Made by a program: the position numbers and the translations under genes. The notes under the pieces were generated by a model. It saw only the letters and a program-made list of their open reading frames with translations, was not told where the DNA came from and did not search any database. From assembly GCF_002869765.1 (NCBI RefSeq), contig NZ_PNOR01000021.1, positions 13,686 through 77,685 of the forward strand: a stretch of DNA of 64,000 nt. Direction: 5' to 3'. Positions 1 through 13,836 of this stretch are shown piece after piece. The stretch is from Deinococcus planocerae (GTDB lineage: Bacteria; Deinococcota; Deinococci; Deinococcales; Deinococcaceae). Numbering within the stretch: the first letter of the stretch is position 1; each line of letters starts with the position of its first letter.

Positions 1-858
1 TTCACGGCGCAGGCCCCCGCCGAGTACCGGGTGGAGTGGGACTTCGGGGACGGCGGCACGGGGCAGGGACGGCGGGTGACCCACACGTACTACCGGCCCG
101 GGACGTACACCCTGCGGGCGAGCCTGCTCGACTCGCGTGGCCGGGTCCGCTCCACGGCCACCAGCCAGGTCGAGGTCGCCAGCAGCGGGCCCGAGCGGGC
201 CGGGCTGGTGCTGCTCTTGGGAGACGGCGAGGTGCGTCTCAGCGCGGCAGGCAGCGTGGTGTACCGGCCCGCCACGCCCAGCTTCACGCTCGACGGGCGG
301 GCCGTGGGGGCGGGCCCCGTCCCGGTCGCGGCGGGGCCACACCGCGCCTCCGTGCGGATGACGGGGACGGGCGGGGCGCTGGAGCAGTCGCTCACCTTCC
401 GCATGGCCCCGCTGACCCTCAGCGTGCCCTTCGAGACCGAGGTGCTGCGCCTGACCAACCAGGCCCGCGCGCGCGGCTGGAACTGCGCCACCCTCAAGGA
501 GGGCGGCCCCGCCCTGCCCCCCCTCACCCGCGACCCGAAGCTGGAGGGGGCGGCCCTCGCGCAGTCGGCGGGCATGGCCCTGCACGGCTACTTCGACCAC
601 GAGAGCCCGGTGGACGGCAGCAGCCCGTGGCTGCGGGTGCAGGCGACCGGATTCGAGGCGCAGACGACCGCCGAGAACATCGCCGCCGGGCAGACCACGC
701 CGCAGGAGGTCGTCGACGGGTGGCTGCGCAGCCCCGGCCACTGCCGCAACATCATGGGCGACTTCACCCGCCTCGGCGTGGCGTACGTCAACCGCCCGGA
801 CTCCGAGTACGGGCGCTACTGGACCCAGGTCTTCGCCACACCGGCACAGGGGCAGTGA
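1..858 (+). CDS. Secreted PKD plus CAP/SCP-domain protein, 5' end cut by window
   Basis: The frame is open from base 1, so the start and any signal peptide lie upstream. The visible 285 residues begin with a PKD-like fold (WDFGDG, then a [12 protein letters not shown] strand pair). After a linker they end in a bacterial CAP (SCP/PR-1, YkwD-type) domain from about residue 145: [55 protein letters not shown]. The conserved His/Glu residues of the CAP cavity are present. CAP proteins are extracellular; their bacterial roles are mostly unknown, with hydrolase or lipid-binding functions proposed. The domains are clear, the function is not. Confidence 0.85.
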   Translation, partial: FTAQAPAEYRVEWDFGDGGTGQGRRVTHTYYRPGTYTLRASLLDSRGRVRSTATSQVEVASSGPERAGLVLLLGDGEVRLSAAGSVVYRPATPSFTLDGRAVGAGPVPVAAGPHRASVRMTGTGGALEQSLTFRMAPLTLSVPFETEVLRLTNQARARGWNCATLKEGGPALPPLTRDPKLEGAALAQSAGMALHGYFDHESPVDGSSPWLRVQATGFEAQTTAENIAAGQTTPQEVVDGWLRSPGHCRNIMGDFTRLGVAYVNRPDSEYGRYWTQVFATPAQGQ

Positions 859-919
859 GGGGCACTCCCGTCCGACTATCTCCCGCCTGCGGCTGATCCG
901 TCGCGCTGCCTTCGTTTCC

Positions 920-1033
920 TAGAGCATTCGACGGAAGAAGTGTCACCCTGAACGAAGTGAAGGGTCTTGTCCGGCGCGTTGGAGATGCTTCGCTCGCGCT
1001 CAGCATGACAGCTTTATCGCGTCAAACGCTCTA
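920..1033. repeat. Palindromic dispersed-repeat (MITE/REP-like) element
   Basis: A 114-bp element bounded by imperfect inverted ends, tagagcattcgacg at 920-933 and its near complement cgtcaaacgctcta at 1020-1033. It contains a second inner inverted pair, tgtcaccctgaacgaagtga (941-960) against the reverse of gcgctcagcatgaca (996-1010). The inner motif resembles the 'TGTCAnnCTGAgCGaAGcGAAG' palindromes scattered through many bacterial genomes (recalled, not searched). The right terminus provides the TAG stop of the neighbouring minus-strand gene. Confidence 0.7.
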
Positions 1034-1363
1034 CCGGGCCTGCTCCGCCGTGTTCCCGGTCGTGCGGGCGTTGGTGAAGACGTAGCGGGGGCGTTTCGTC
1101 CAGGTCACGCGGTTGTCGTTGCCGAGGAACTGCAAGGCGCGCGCCCCCTCCAGCGTGATCACGTTGCCGCTCCCGGTGACGTTCACGAAATCGCAGACGC
1201 CTTGCAGCGAGAGCGTGTTCCCGCCGCCCGCGACGGTCACGCTGCGGCCCGCGCAGTCGAGGGTGAGGGCCCCGGCGGGCGCCTGGACCGCCCGGTTCAG
1301 GGTCTGCGGCTGCGCGAGGACGGGGGAGCCCGACAGCAGGGCCAGCGCGAGGAGGTGTCTCAT
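1031..1363 (-). CDS. DUF3060-type secreted protein
   Basis: 110 residues with a signal peptide (MRHLLALALLSGSPVLAQ). A right-handed beta-helix-like body follows in which short strands alternate with G-x-x-N turns (AGGGNTLSLQGVC, GSGNVITLEGA, FLGNDNRVTW), the pattern of DUF3060. The two cysteines (LDCAG, GVCDF) could form a disulfide. Its role is unknown; DUF3060 proteins are exported and small. The stop codon TAG lies inside the terminal repeat of the 920-1033 element, so the natural C-terminus may have been trimmed or replaced. It is transcribed separately from the kinase gene at 1472-2704, with about 100 bp between them. Confidence 0.75.
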   Translation of the reverse strand: MRHLLALALLSGSPVLAQPQTLNRAVQAPAGALTLDCAGRSVTVAGGGNTLSLQGVCDFVNVTGSGNVITLEGARALQFLGNDNRVTWTKRPRYVFTNARTTGNTAEQAR

Positions 1364-1471
1364 AGGTCGCCCAGCGAACCGGCTCCCGTGAGGGCGACGG
1401 GCGCGGGGTTGCTCAAGGGCCGTTGCGCCGTCCTTGGCGGCAGTTTGAGGGCGGGCCAGGGAGCCGGGCCC

Positions 1472-2704
1472 TCAACCTCTCCCCACCCCCTCGTCCACCA
1501 GAGGGGGCTCGCCCAGGGTGACGCGGGCGAGGGTGCCGCCGCCGGGGGCGTCGTCCAGGGTCACGTCGCCGCCGTGGGCGCGGGCGTAGCGGCGCACGAG
1601 GGAGAGGCCCAGGCCCTGCCCGTCCGCGAGGCCGCGCGGTCCGCGCTCGTAGGGGAGAAAGACGCGCCCGCGCAGCTCGGGGGACAGGCCGGGGCCGTGG
1701 TCGCGCACGGTGATCTCCGGCCCCCCGGCCCTCATCCCCAGGGTGACCTCGACCGGGCCTGCAGTGTACTTCAGGGCGTTCTCGACGAGGTTCTCGACGA
1801 TCTGACGCACCCGGCCCGGGTCCACGAGCCAGGACACGGGCTCCCCCGGCAGGTGAATGCTCACCCGTCCCCCTTTGAGGCGGCCCAGCAGGGGACGCAG
1901 GTCGGTGCGGACGGCGCGCAGGGTCACGTCGAGGTACAGGTCGTTCAGGCGGGTGAGGTCGGCGCGGCTGGCGAGCTGGGTCGCGCTGTCCTCGATGAGG
2001 GCGAGGAGGTGCTGGCGCTGTTCGGGCGTGTCGGCGTGCCGGAGCAGGTCGCTGGCGAGCATCAGGGCCTGGAGGGGGCGGCGCAGCTCGTGGCTGGCGA
2101 GGCTGAGGGCCTCGCGCTGGCGGGCCTCGCGGCGCGCGCGGCGGTCACGCTCGGCCCGCCACAGCAGCAGGGCCCGCCCGGTCAGGACCATGCTCAGCAG
2201 CCCGGTCACGAAGGCGGTGAAGACCAGCGCGCGGCGCATGTCCTGAAGGGCGCGCAGGTACGCCACGCCCGTCTCCCCGGCGTAGCTCCCTGCCTGCGCG
2301 TTCAGGCGGACGGCCTCGCGGGCGGCGGCGGCCACCGAGGCGGGCGTGTTCTCTCTCAGCAGGCGCTCGACCCGGGCGAGCCGGGCGTCCCCGTAGTCCT
2401 CCACCGTCGCCAGCGCCGTGAACTGGGCCGGATTCCCGGCGCTGGAGAGCGCGCGGTCGCCGATGTCCCGCCGCTCCTCGTCGCTGAGGGTGGGGTCGAG
2501 CCGCGCCACCTGATAGGCCTGCACGTCCTGCGCGAGCCCCTGGTAGGCATAGGGAGACCAGCCGTTGCCGTTGCGCAGCAGGGTGTCGTACGCGGGCTGG
2601 GTGGCGAGCATCAAGAGCGCCACGGTGAGCAGCGCGGGCAGCGCGGCGAGCAGCCCTTCGCGCACCACGACCGCCCGGGGAACGCGGTGGGCGGCGGGGG
2701 TCAC
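1472..2704 (-). CDS. Membrane sensor histidine kinase
   Basis: A GTG start at 2704 overlaps the TGA of the preceding gene (GTGA), implying translational coupling. 410 residues: TM1 about 17-35, an extracytoplasmic region of about 120 residues, TM2 about 158-182, a charged linker, then HisKA with phospho-acceptor His205 ([12 protein letters not shown]). The HATPase domain follows (N box [12 protein letters not shown]1 [11 protein letters not shown]2 [18 protein letters not shown]). All catalytic boxes are intact. The sensor region is unlike PAS or HAMP modules; residues 54-120 look helical. No response regulator lies within the visible neighbourhood. Co-translation with an exported sulfite-oxidase-fold protein suggests the two sense together. 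Confidence 0.9.
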   Translation of the reverse strand: MTPAAHRVPRAVVVREGLLAALPALLTVALLMLATQPAYDTLLRNGNGWSPYAYQGLAQDVQAYQVARLDPTLSDEERRDIGDRALSSAGNPAQFTALATVEDYGDARLARVERLLRENTPASVAAAAREAVRLNAQAGSYAGETGVAYLRALQDMRRALVFTAFVTGLLSMVLTGRALLLWRAERDRRARREARQREALSLASHELRRPLQALMLASDLLRHADTPEQRQHLLALIEDSATQLASRADLTRLNDLYLDVTLRAVRTDLRPLLGRLKGGRVSIHLPGEPVSWLVDPGRVRQIVENLVENALKYTAGPVEVTLGMRAGGPEITVRDHGPGLSPELRGRVFLPYERGPRGLADGQGLGLSLVRRYARAHGGDVTLDDAPGGGTLARVTLGEPPLVDEGVGRG

Positions 2705-3249
2705 GGGGCGGGCGTGATGCGCTCGGCGAACCACACCCACGCCGCCCCGTACAGCCGGGCCGGGAAGCGGGCGGGGTCGTTCGGCAACACCACGGTGAGG
2801 GGCCCCTTCTCGAGGACGGGAATGGGCCTCCCGTTCGCCGTGTGCGCGAGCATGATGGGCGCCGCCAGGTAGTCGGGCGCACGCAGGGTGGTCACGAAGC
2901 CGTTCGACGCGTAGACCCGCAGGTCCTGCCCCGCGAAGCCCCCGAGCGCGGCGAGGTTGCGCAACGGCACCCCCTCGTAGGTGAAGGTGCGCCGGAGCTG
3001 GAGATGCTCGGTCGTGTACCGCACCGTGGGCAGCGCGAGAAGCTGGGCGCGCGTGAGCCGCCAGGTGCGCGGGCCGCCCTCCAGGGTCAGCAGCACGCGC
3101 TCGCCGGGCCGGGCGGGAGGCAGAGGGCGCCCCGCCCGGACGTAGCTGAACGGGCGGAAACCGGAGTCGTCCCCGGCCTGGGGCACGCCGAGCGCCAGCC
3201 CGGAGGCGAGCGCCGCCAGCGCGAGCAGGGCGCGAAGCTGTGCGGACAC
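2701..3249 (-). CDS. Exported sulfite-oxidase-fold (molybdopterin-binding-like) protein without cysteine
   Basis: GTG start at 3249, six bases after a TAGACT box, so probably leaderless. 182 residues with an N-terminal signal segment ([15 protein letters not shown]). The body resembles the small stand-alone oxidoreductase molybdopterin-binding fold: [83 protein letters not shown]. The protein has no cysteine at all, so the Mo-ligating Cys of true sulfite-oxidase-family enzymes is missing. A non-catalytic ligand-binding or sensor-partner role is inferred. It is translationally coupled to the histidine kinase downstream. Confidence 0.75.
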   Translation of the reverse strand: MSAQLRALLALAALASGLALGVPQAGDDSGFRPFSYVRAGRPLPPARPGERVLLTLEGGPRTWRLTRAQLLALPTVRYTTEHLQLRRTFTYEGVPLRNLAALGGFAGQDLRVYASNGFVTTLRAPDYLAAPIMLAHTANGRPIPVLEKGPLTVVLPNDPARFPARLYGAAWVWFAERITPAP

Positions 3250-3261
3250 GCGCCGAGTCTA
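3250..3261 (-). promoter_or_regulatory. -10 box TAGACT for the sulfite-oxidase-fold/kinase operon
   Basis: Minus-strand TAGACT (3256-3261) is followed by cggcgc and the GTG at 3249. With the usual 6-8 nt from -10 to +1, transcription would begin at or next to the start codon. Confidence 0.6.
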
Positions 3262-3388
3262 GTGCGCCCGCCCCCGCCCCGTCTGCGGGTGGTCTGGGGA
3301 ACGCGATGAACCCCGGGTGAGGAAGCCGGGAGGGACGGCTGAGAGCCGGGGTCAGCCCCCCGTCAAGTGGTCCCCGCACAGTCGGGGC

Positions 3389-4288
3389 ATGAGACCCCCC
3401 TCCGCTTGGTTGATTCCCGGCCTCCTCTGCTCGCTCCTGGGCACGGCGGGCGCCGCCCCGCGGGTCAGCGCCCAGAGCATCATCGTGAACCCGGTGCCCA
3501 CCTCCCTGAGCGTAAGGGTCTGGACGGACCGCACGCCGGGCGGGACCGGGACGGCGATCTACGCCCCCGGCGACCGCATCCGGCTCTTCACGAGCGTGAA
3601 TCAGGACGCCTACGTGTACCTCTTCAACGTGGACCCGCGCGGGAACGTGGACCTGATCCTCCCCAACCGCTACGGGGGCGGGGGCAACTTTCTCAAGGCG
3701 AACACCACGAAGGTCTTTCCCGACGCGGGCGATCCCTTCTCCTTCGACATCGCCACGCCCTACGGCCTGAACAGGGTCCTCGCGCTGGCGAGCCGCACGC
3801 CGCTGAACCTGGGGCAGATCGCCTCGTGGGGGGCCAAGCAGAACACCTTCGCCACCGTGAACGTGCAGGGCCAGGAACGGCTCGCGCAGGCGCTGAGCAT
3901 CGTCGTGACGCCGGTGGACCAGAGCGGTTGGGTGAGCGGCACGGCGTCCTACAGCGTGGTGCCGCGTGCGGTGGGGGGACGGCCCGCTCCCCTGCGCCCG
4001 GCCCCCGTGCCGCCCGTGCGCCCGGCGCCCACCCGGCCCGCCCCGGCCCATCCGGAGGACTTCCTGGACCGCGACTGGCAGACCTCCTTCGAGCGCCAGG
4101 GCCGCGTGGAGGACGTGTACGCGGAGTACGCCGCCCGCCTGCGCCAGCAGGGCTACCGTCAGGTCGAGCGGCGCGAGAACGGCAACGGCCTTCGCCTGCG
4201 CGGCGAGTTCCGCCGGGGCCAGGACCGCGTGACCCTGGAGGTCCGCCAGCAGGGAGGCCGCTTCGAGGTGAAGGTCACCCACCGCTGA
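3389..4288 (+). CDS. DUF4384-domain secreted protein
   Basis: ATG 3389 is chosen because the signal peptide ([23 protein letters not shown]) starts there; longer readings add an implausible charged leader. The mature protein has a DUF4384 beta domain at about 35-150 ([43 protein letters not shown]). A proline-rich spacer follows (about 210-228, repeated RPAP), then a short C-terminal domain (about 230-299) with [21 protein letters not shown]4384 occurs in exported proteins that present a jelly-roll-like domain, sometimes attached to kinases or caspases; here it stands alone. The function is unknown, probably envelope-related. Confidence 0.8.
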   Translation: MRPPSAWLIPGLLCSLLGTAGAAPRVSAQSIIVNPVPTSLSVRVWTDRTPGGTGTAIYAPGDRIRLFTSVNQDAYVYLFNVDPRGNVDLILPNRYGGGGNFLKANTTKVFPDAGDPFSFDIATPYGLNRVLALASRTPLNLGQIASWGAKQNTFATVNVQGQERLAQALSIVVTPVDQSGWVSGTASYSVVPRAVGGRPAPLRPAPVPPVRPAPTRPAPAHPEDFLDRDWQTSFERQGRVEDVYAEYAARLRQQGYRQVERRENGNGLRLRGEFRRGQDRVTLEVRQQGGRFEVKVTHR

Positions 4289-4293
4289 GTCCG

Positions 4294-4877
4294 TCAACCC
4301 CGCACGCCGCCCTGGGAGCGACCGGGGCGGCGTGCCTCCTTGACCGGACCGCGCCGCGCTCCCCTCTTGTGGGTGGCCTTCCACGCGAGGGCGAGTTCCT
4401 CGTCATACTCGCGCACGCTCTCCACGGCCACGTCGGCGAGGTCGCCCGGGCCCGCGACGCTGCCGTACCCCGAGGAGGACCACAGCTCAAGGGCCTTGGC
4501 GTCGAAGGTGTGCGTTCCCAGGGTCAGGCGCGCGGGTTTGGCCGCCCTCACGCGGAGGTCGACGGCGTAGAGCATCCGCCCGTCGCGGGCCTTGAAGGCG
4601 TCGAGGGTGAAAATCTGGTCGACCGTGCAGGTCTTGGGGTCGCCGTAGGGCACGCCGGAGGGGGTGGCGTACCGGTCGAGCTGCCCGCCAAGCGCGACTG
4701 CGAGGTCCCGCTGCTCCTCGTCGTCGTCGGTGACGTAGGCGACGGGCGGGCACAGGGGCACAGGTCGGCACCCGTGAGGGGCCGCAGGTTGCCCTGCTGG
4801 GGATCGGCCCGGGCCGTGCCGAGCAGGAGGGCGAGGGCCGTCAACCCCAGGAGCGCGCGCCCGCTGAGGGCAGTCTC
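4294..4877 (-). pseudogene. Frameshifted secreted hypothetical gene with 8-bp tandem duplication
   Basis: The body (4294 to about 4760) encodes CPPVAYVTDDDEEQRDLAV through [16 protein letters not shown], a family I do not recognise. Its natural N-terminus, a signal peptide ending GLTALALLLGTARADPQQGN and continuing LRPLTGADLCP, lies in another frame. The frames meet at an exact tandem duplication of gggcacag (4748-4755 and 4756-4763). Removing one copy joins them smoothly as ...TGADLCPPVAYV.... The signal frame has no ATG or GTG; a TTG at 4844 is its only start, and an ATG at 4906 lies in the third frame, so a second lesion is possible. It could be a pseudogene, a slipped-strand switch or a sequencing error. 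Confidence 0.65.
4748..4763. repeat. 8-bp tandem duplication gggcacag x2
   Basis: Two perfect adjacent copies of gggcacag. Eight bases shift the frame by two, separating the signal-peptide frame from the body frame of the minus-strand gene. Confidence 0.9.
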
Positions 4878-5079
4878 CGCGCCGGGAGGCCGGGCCCGGG
4901 GAGCATCTCTGCTAGGCTGGACGCCTTCCCCCTCCGGGTGGTCCGCCCACCCTCCGCACTCCCTTTCCCCCGCTTGCCGTGCACCAGGCCGACGCCGCGT
5001 CCCCCTCCTGTCCGGGCCCCCACCGCCGGAGAGGCGCCGCACGCCCACGTGACGAAGCCGGTCCCGCCGTGGAGGCCCC

Positions 5080-6174
<1,095 letters not shown>

Positions 6175-6188
6175 GGGGGGCTGCGCCC

Positions 6189-6325
6189 GTGAGTGGTGAG
6201 TGGGAAGTGGTCAGTGGAGGGGACCCCATGTTGCTCCCCAGCTTCCCGGCTCCTCCTTCCCCCCCTCCTCACGGTGGAGATGACTGTCCCCGCACCCACT
6301 CACCACTGACCACTTCCCACTTCCC
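6189..6325. repeat. Inverted-repeat element, family A, between E1 alpha and E1 beta
   Basis: Left arm gtgagtggtgagtgggaagt (from 6189) and right arm cccactcaccactgaccact (from 6295) are imperfect reverse complements enclosing about 75 bp. The same sequence family recurs at 43723-43814. It sits inside an otherwise co-directional two-gene unit and would form a long hairpin in the mRNA. Confidence 0.75.
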
Positions 6326-6343
6326 GTCCCTCGAGGTTCCCGC

Positions 6344-7345
<1,002 letters not shown>

Positions 7346-7438
7346 GGGAGGAGGGACGCAGACCAAGAACCGTGCACGGCTTGATTCCCGCCTAGCGCAC
7401 GTTTGCGCCTCAAGCGGAAATCATGAAGCCTGGGAAAG

Positions 7439-8683
7439 ATGGGAAGGATGCGTGCTCCCTTCCTCCCCGCCCTGCTGCTGACCGGTGGCCTGCTCGTGGG
7501 GGCGACCGTCTTCGGCGCGAGCCTCCTCCAGCCCGAGACGGGCGCGTCGGGAAGAACCCCGGCGGCGTCTGCCCCGGCTCAGGCGGAGGTTGTCGAGACG
7601 GTCTCCGAGGGGGAAGCGGCGCCGAATGTCGTTTCCGCCGCGCCGGAGAGCGCGCCCCAGGAGGCCATTCCCCCGGCACCCGAACCCGAGGCCGCCCTGC
7701 CCCCGCCGCCCCCTCCCCTGCCTGCGTCCGCCAGCGTGTCCGGCATCCGGCACGAGTACCAGCGGCTGAACAACTGCGGGCCGGTGACGGTGGGCATGGC
7801 GCTCAGCCGCTGGGGCGGAGGGCTCGACCAGTACGACATCGCCCCGCGCCTCAAGCCCAACCGCGGGGACGTGAACGTCTCGCCGGAGGAACTGGCCTCG
7901 TTTGCCCGCTCGCAGGGGATGGACGTCCACCTCGCCACGAACGGGGACCGCCCCCTGCTCAAGCGGCTGCTGGCGGCGGGGTATCCGGTCGTCGTGGAGA
8001 CGTGGTTCGTCACCCACGACAGCGGAGGGATGGGGCACTACCGCCTGCTCACCGGGTACGACGACGCGAAGGGGGCCTTCAGCGCGCTCGACTCGTACCT
8101 GGGGCCGCTGTCCATGCCCTACGCCCGCTTCGACGAGCTGTGGCGCTCCTTCGGGCGGACCTTCCTCGTCGTCTCTCCGCCCGAGCGGGCGGGGGAGGTG
8201 CGGGAACTGCTGGGCTTCCGCGCGAACCCGGTGGCCGAGAAGCGCGAGGCGCTGCGGGTGGCCCTGGCCGAGGCCGGACGGCGGCAGGACGCGGTGGGCT
8301 GGCTCAACGTCGGGCAGGCGAAACTCGCCCTGGGGGACGCGCGGGGGGCGGCGCGGGCCTTCGATCAGGCGTTCGCGGCGAAGGCGGACCCCACCCTCGA
8401 CCCCACCCGATCGGCGCGCGTGGTGGGCGGGTTGCCGTGGCGGGCGCTGTGGTACACCTTCGGGCCGCTGGAGGCGTACACCCGCACGGGTCGCTACGCG
8501 GACGTGCTGCGGCTGACGGGCGCCGTGCTGCGCGACGCGCCCGCCCACGAAGAAGCCCTGTACTGGCGGGGCCGCGCGCTGAGCGCTCTGGGCCGCACGG
8601 CTGGGGCCAAGGCCGCCTACCGCGAGGCGGTGCGGCTCAGGCCCGGGTACGTGAGGGCACAGGCGGCGCTCGCCAGCCTCTGA
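7439..8683 (+). CDS. Exported C39-like cysteine peptidase domain with TPR tail
   Basis: 414 residues. An N-terminal signal/anchor (ALLLTGGLLVGATVFGASLL) is followed by a low-complexity Pro/Ala/Glu linker (about 30-100). A papain-like peptidase C39 module covers about 100-255: catalytic Cys in LNNCGPVTVGMAL, His in GGMGHYRLLTGYDD, Asp in SALDSYLGP. From about 275 TPR-like helices continue to the end (VGWLNVGQAKLALGDARGAARAFDQA, ALYWRGRALSALGRTAGAKAAYREAVRLRPGY). Most likely an extracytoplasmic, perhaps self-processing or peptidoglycan-associated peptidase; the substrate is unknown. ATG 7448 is an equally possible start. It shares its fold with the gene at 52341-52901. Confidence 0.8.
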   Translation: MGRMRAPFLPALLLTGGLLVGATVFGASLLQPETGASGRTPAASAPAQAEVVETVSEGEAAPNVVSAAPESAPQEAIPPAPEPEAALPPPPPPLPASASVSGIRHEYQRLNNCGPVTVGMALSRWGGGLDQYDIAPRLKPNRGDVNVSPEELASFARSQGMDVHLATNGDRPLLKRLLAAGYPVVVETWFVTHDSGGMGHYRLLTGYDDAKGAFSALDSYLGPLSMPYARFDELWRSFGRTFLVVSPPERAGEVRELLGFRANPVAEKREALRVALAEAGRRQDAVGWLNVGQAKLALGDARGAARAFDQAFAAKADPTLDPTRSARVVGGLPWRALWYTFGPLEAYTRTGRYADVLRLTGAVLRDAPAHEEALYWRGRALSALGRTAGAKAAYREAVRLRPGYVRAQAALASL

Positions 8684-8725
8684 CCGCCCGCTTCCCAAGG
8701 CGGCTCCGGTGGGCCTGCCCCGGTG

Positions 8726-8738
8726 TACGCTTCCCCCC
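8726..8738 (+). promoter_or_regulatory. -10 box TACGCT for the gene at 8739
   Basis: TACGCT (8726-8731) lies seven pyrimidine-rich bases before ATG 8739, with no Shine-Dalgarno. It supports that start over the upstream in-frame ATG at 8709. Confidence 0.6.
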
Positions 8739-9710
8739 ATGACCCCGCTCGCTGACGCCCGCCTGTCCCCGGAAGCGTTCGCCCGCGCCCGCGCCTTCCT
8801 GCTCGAACGGGGCCGTCCCCTGGAACGCGCCCGTTTCCTGCACGCCTTCGAGGGCGGTGGGGTGGAGGCCGTCCTGGACGCCCTGCGCGCCTACCGCAAT
8901 CCGGACGGTGGCTTCGGGCACGCGCTGGAGCCGGACGTGCGCGCGCCGCACAGCAGCGTGCTGGCGACCTCGGTGGCGCTGGAGGTGCTGCACGGCCTGA
9001 ACGTGGGGGCGGACGAGCCCCTCCTGCGGGGGGCCGTGGCGTGGTTGCGCTCGCAGCTCCGGGTGAGCCCGGACGGCACGGTCTGGCCCTTCCTGCCCCC
9101 GGGAGCCGAGGCGCACCCCCACGCCCCGTGGTGGAATCAGGACAAAGAAGGGCGGCTCGAGGCGACCTTCGGGGGCTTCCGGGTCAATCCCCGCGCCGGA
9201 ATCGTGGCCCATCTCCACCGCTGGCCGGGGCTCACGCCCGACGTGCTGCCGGAGGGGCTGCTCGCCCTGCTCACCGTGGAGACGCGCGACGACATCCTGG
9301 CGGGGCTGGAGCCGGGTGACGTGAATGGGCACATCGTCGCGTCCGTCTTCGCCCAGGCGCCGGAGGTTCCCGAACTTCACCGCGCTCCCGTCCTCGACTA
9401 TCTGGACGAGGTGCTACCGGGCCGGGTCCAGCGCGACCCCCACGCCTTCGCCGGGTACGGCCTGAGTCCCCTCAGCGTGGCCCCGACGCCCGCCTCCCCC
9501 CTGGCCCGCGCGGCCCTGGAACCCCTCGCGGCGGCCCTGACCCACCTCCTCACCTCGCAGGGGGAGGACGGCAGTTGGGCCCCGAACTGGTCGTGGGGCG
9601 GGCAGTTCCCCGACGTGTGGCCCCAGGCCGAGCGCGACTGGCGCAGCGTGCGGACGCTGGAGGCGTTGCTGACACTGCGGGCGTGGGGGCGGCTGGAGCC
9701 GGGTCTGTAG
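8739..9710 (+). CDS. Terpenoid-cyclase/prenyltransferase-fold hypothetical protein
   Basis: 323 residues. Repeated QW-like motifs typical of alpha/alpha-toroid proteins are seen: YRNPDGGFGHALEPD near the N-terminus, VSPDGTVWPFLPPG in the middle, SQGEDGSWAPNWSWGGQFPD near the C-terminus. These match squalene-hopene cyclase or prenyltransferase repeats, but the DxDD catalytic motif of class II cyclases is not present. It is therefore probably a non-cyclase member of the toroid superfamily. No signal peptide and no informative neighbours; the substrate is unknown. Confidence 0.7.
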   Translation: MTPLADARLSPEAFARARAFLLERGRPLERARFLHAFEGGGVEAVLDALRAYRNPDGGFGHALEPDVRAPHSSVLATSVALEVLHGLNVGADEPLLRGAVAWLRSQLRVSPDGTVWPFLPPGAEAHPHAPWWNQDKEGRLEATFGGFRVNPRAGIVAHLHRWPGLTPDVLPEGLLALLTVETRDDILAGLEPGDVNGHIVASVFAQAPEVPELHRAPVLDYLDEVLPGRVQRDPHAFAGYGLSPLSVAPTPASPLARAALEPLAAALTHLLTSQGEDGSWAPNWSWGGQFPDVWPQAERDWRSVRTLEALLTLRAWGRLEPGL

Positions 9711-9758
9711 CGTAGGGCGGGGAGCTCGCGAAAGAGACCCCCTCTGCTCCACAAGCCT

Positions 9759-9790
9759 AAAAAACCGCCCCACCAACAGGCAGGGCGGTC
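9759..9790 (-). terminator. Rho-independent terminator of the rpmH-yidC operon
   Basis: On the minus strand, stem accgccc/gggcggt with a 12-nt loop is followed by six T residues. It lies 15 bp past the yidC stop. Confidence 0.85.
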
Positions 9791-9804
9791 TTCGGCGAAC
9801 CGAC

Positions 9805-11378
<1,574 letters not shown>

Positions 11379-11382
<4 letters not shown>

Positions 11383-11629
11383 GGGGTTGTCTTTCTGCCT
11401 TGCGGAAAGCGGTCCGGCACGGGGTCGAAGCCGCCCGGCACGAGGGGGTTGCAGCGCACCACGCGCCACGCGGCGAGCCAGCCGCCCCTGAGGGCACCGT
11501 GCCGCTCGACAGCCTCCACAGCATACTGAGAGCAGGTGGGGGTAAAGCGGCAGGTCGGCGCCGGTTTGCGCGGCGAGAGGTGGCGCTGGTACCCCCTCAC
11601 GACCCGCACGAGTCCTCTGGCAGCGAGAC

Positions 11630-11633
<4 letters not shown>
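11379..11633 (-). CDS. yidD: Membrane protein insertion efficiency factor YidD
   Basis: 84 residues. The family signature is [32 protein letters not shown], with C28 and C34, followed by [16 protein letters not shown] 11633 overlaps the rnpA stop (ATGA) and its own stop overlaps the yidC start, so rnpA-yidD-yidC are translationally chained. YidD is an amphipathic peripheral membrane protein that assists YidC-dependent insertion. A divergent relative lies at 36488-36799. Confidence 0.95.
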
Positions 11634-12055
<422 letters not shown>

Positions 12056-12108
12056 GGCGCTGGTCTGTTCCGGAATGGCGATAGAGACCGCTCCTTCGCG
12101 GCGAAGAT

Positions 12109-12252
<144 letters not shown>

Positions 12253-12524
12253 CTCGGTGCTCTCCTTCTCGCGTCGGGGGACATGGGGCCCTTGCTTCCC
12301 GGCAACCCGCCGACCTTGTGCGCGAAAACTCGCCCCCTGGGGAGGCAAACTGGGGAAGTGTACCACGGGGGCGGGCGGGGCGGGAAGAGCGGGACTGCAG
12401 CCGTCACGCCGAGCCCCGGCGCAGCCTGTCGAACGGTGCCCAGGGCGAGGCCCTTCATTGCACTCAGGGCGTGTTTGAAAAGCCTCCTGATGGGGAGTGG
12501 AGCGCGTTGAGATGGCGCTTGCGT

Positions 12525-12590
12525 TCCCCCCTCCCAGCCTCTCGCGGTGCGAGCTGTACCAGTCCCCCACAAGGGGGGAGGGGTAAAAAG
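12525..12590. repeat. Family C dispersed repeat, copy 1
   Basis: The core ctctcgcggtgcgagctgta continuing ccagtcccccac is shared with 15133-15245. Its outer ccccctcccagcct... and ...agggggaggggtaaaaaga resemble 32955-32998, which looks like the same element with the core deleted. Confidence 0.75.
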
Positions 12591-12747
12591 ACCGTCCCCA
12601 TCCTAGAAATGAGCAACACTGCCGCACTCTTCACGCCTCAAGGCGACAACTCCGACCTTTTCGGCCTGTGGGGGAGCCCGCATCCTCCCGAGAAGCCCAC
12701 ATCCCGCCAGAAGCAATCGTAGTGCTTGCCCACTGTGAGGCCGTGTC

Positions 12748-12785
12748 TTGCCGCCTCCCCCCCGAACGCGCTACTAATGCGGGGT
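12748..12785 (+). promoter_or_regulatory. Promoter of mrp
   Basis: -35-like TTGCCG (12748-12753), 18-bp spacer, -10 TACTAAT (12772-12778), then seven bases to ATG 12786. No Shine-Dalgarno is present, so the transcript is likely leaderless. Confidence 0.6.
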
Positions 12786-13835
<1,050 letters not shown>

Positions 13836-13836
13836 G

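Larger units (their letters stand above)
12253..12785. other. 533-bp gap upstream of rpmH and mrp
   Basis: No gene seen. The part near 12253-12370 should hold the rpmH promoter and leader. Bases 12405-12470 carry an eroded repeat-like stretch (gtcacgccgagccccggc... tgtcgaacggtgcccagggc). 12525-12590 is a family C repeat. The mrp promoter lies at 12748-12778. No DnaA-box cluster was noticed despite proximity to rpmH. Confidence 0.5.

Noticed and set aside
1472..4384. Open frame of 970 codons covering the kinase and upstream genes
   Set aside because: The kinase proper begins at GTG 2704; the upstream part is the antisense or out-of-frame reading of well-supported genes with no protein features.
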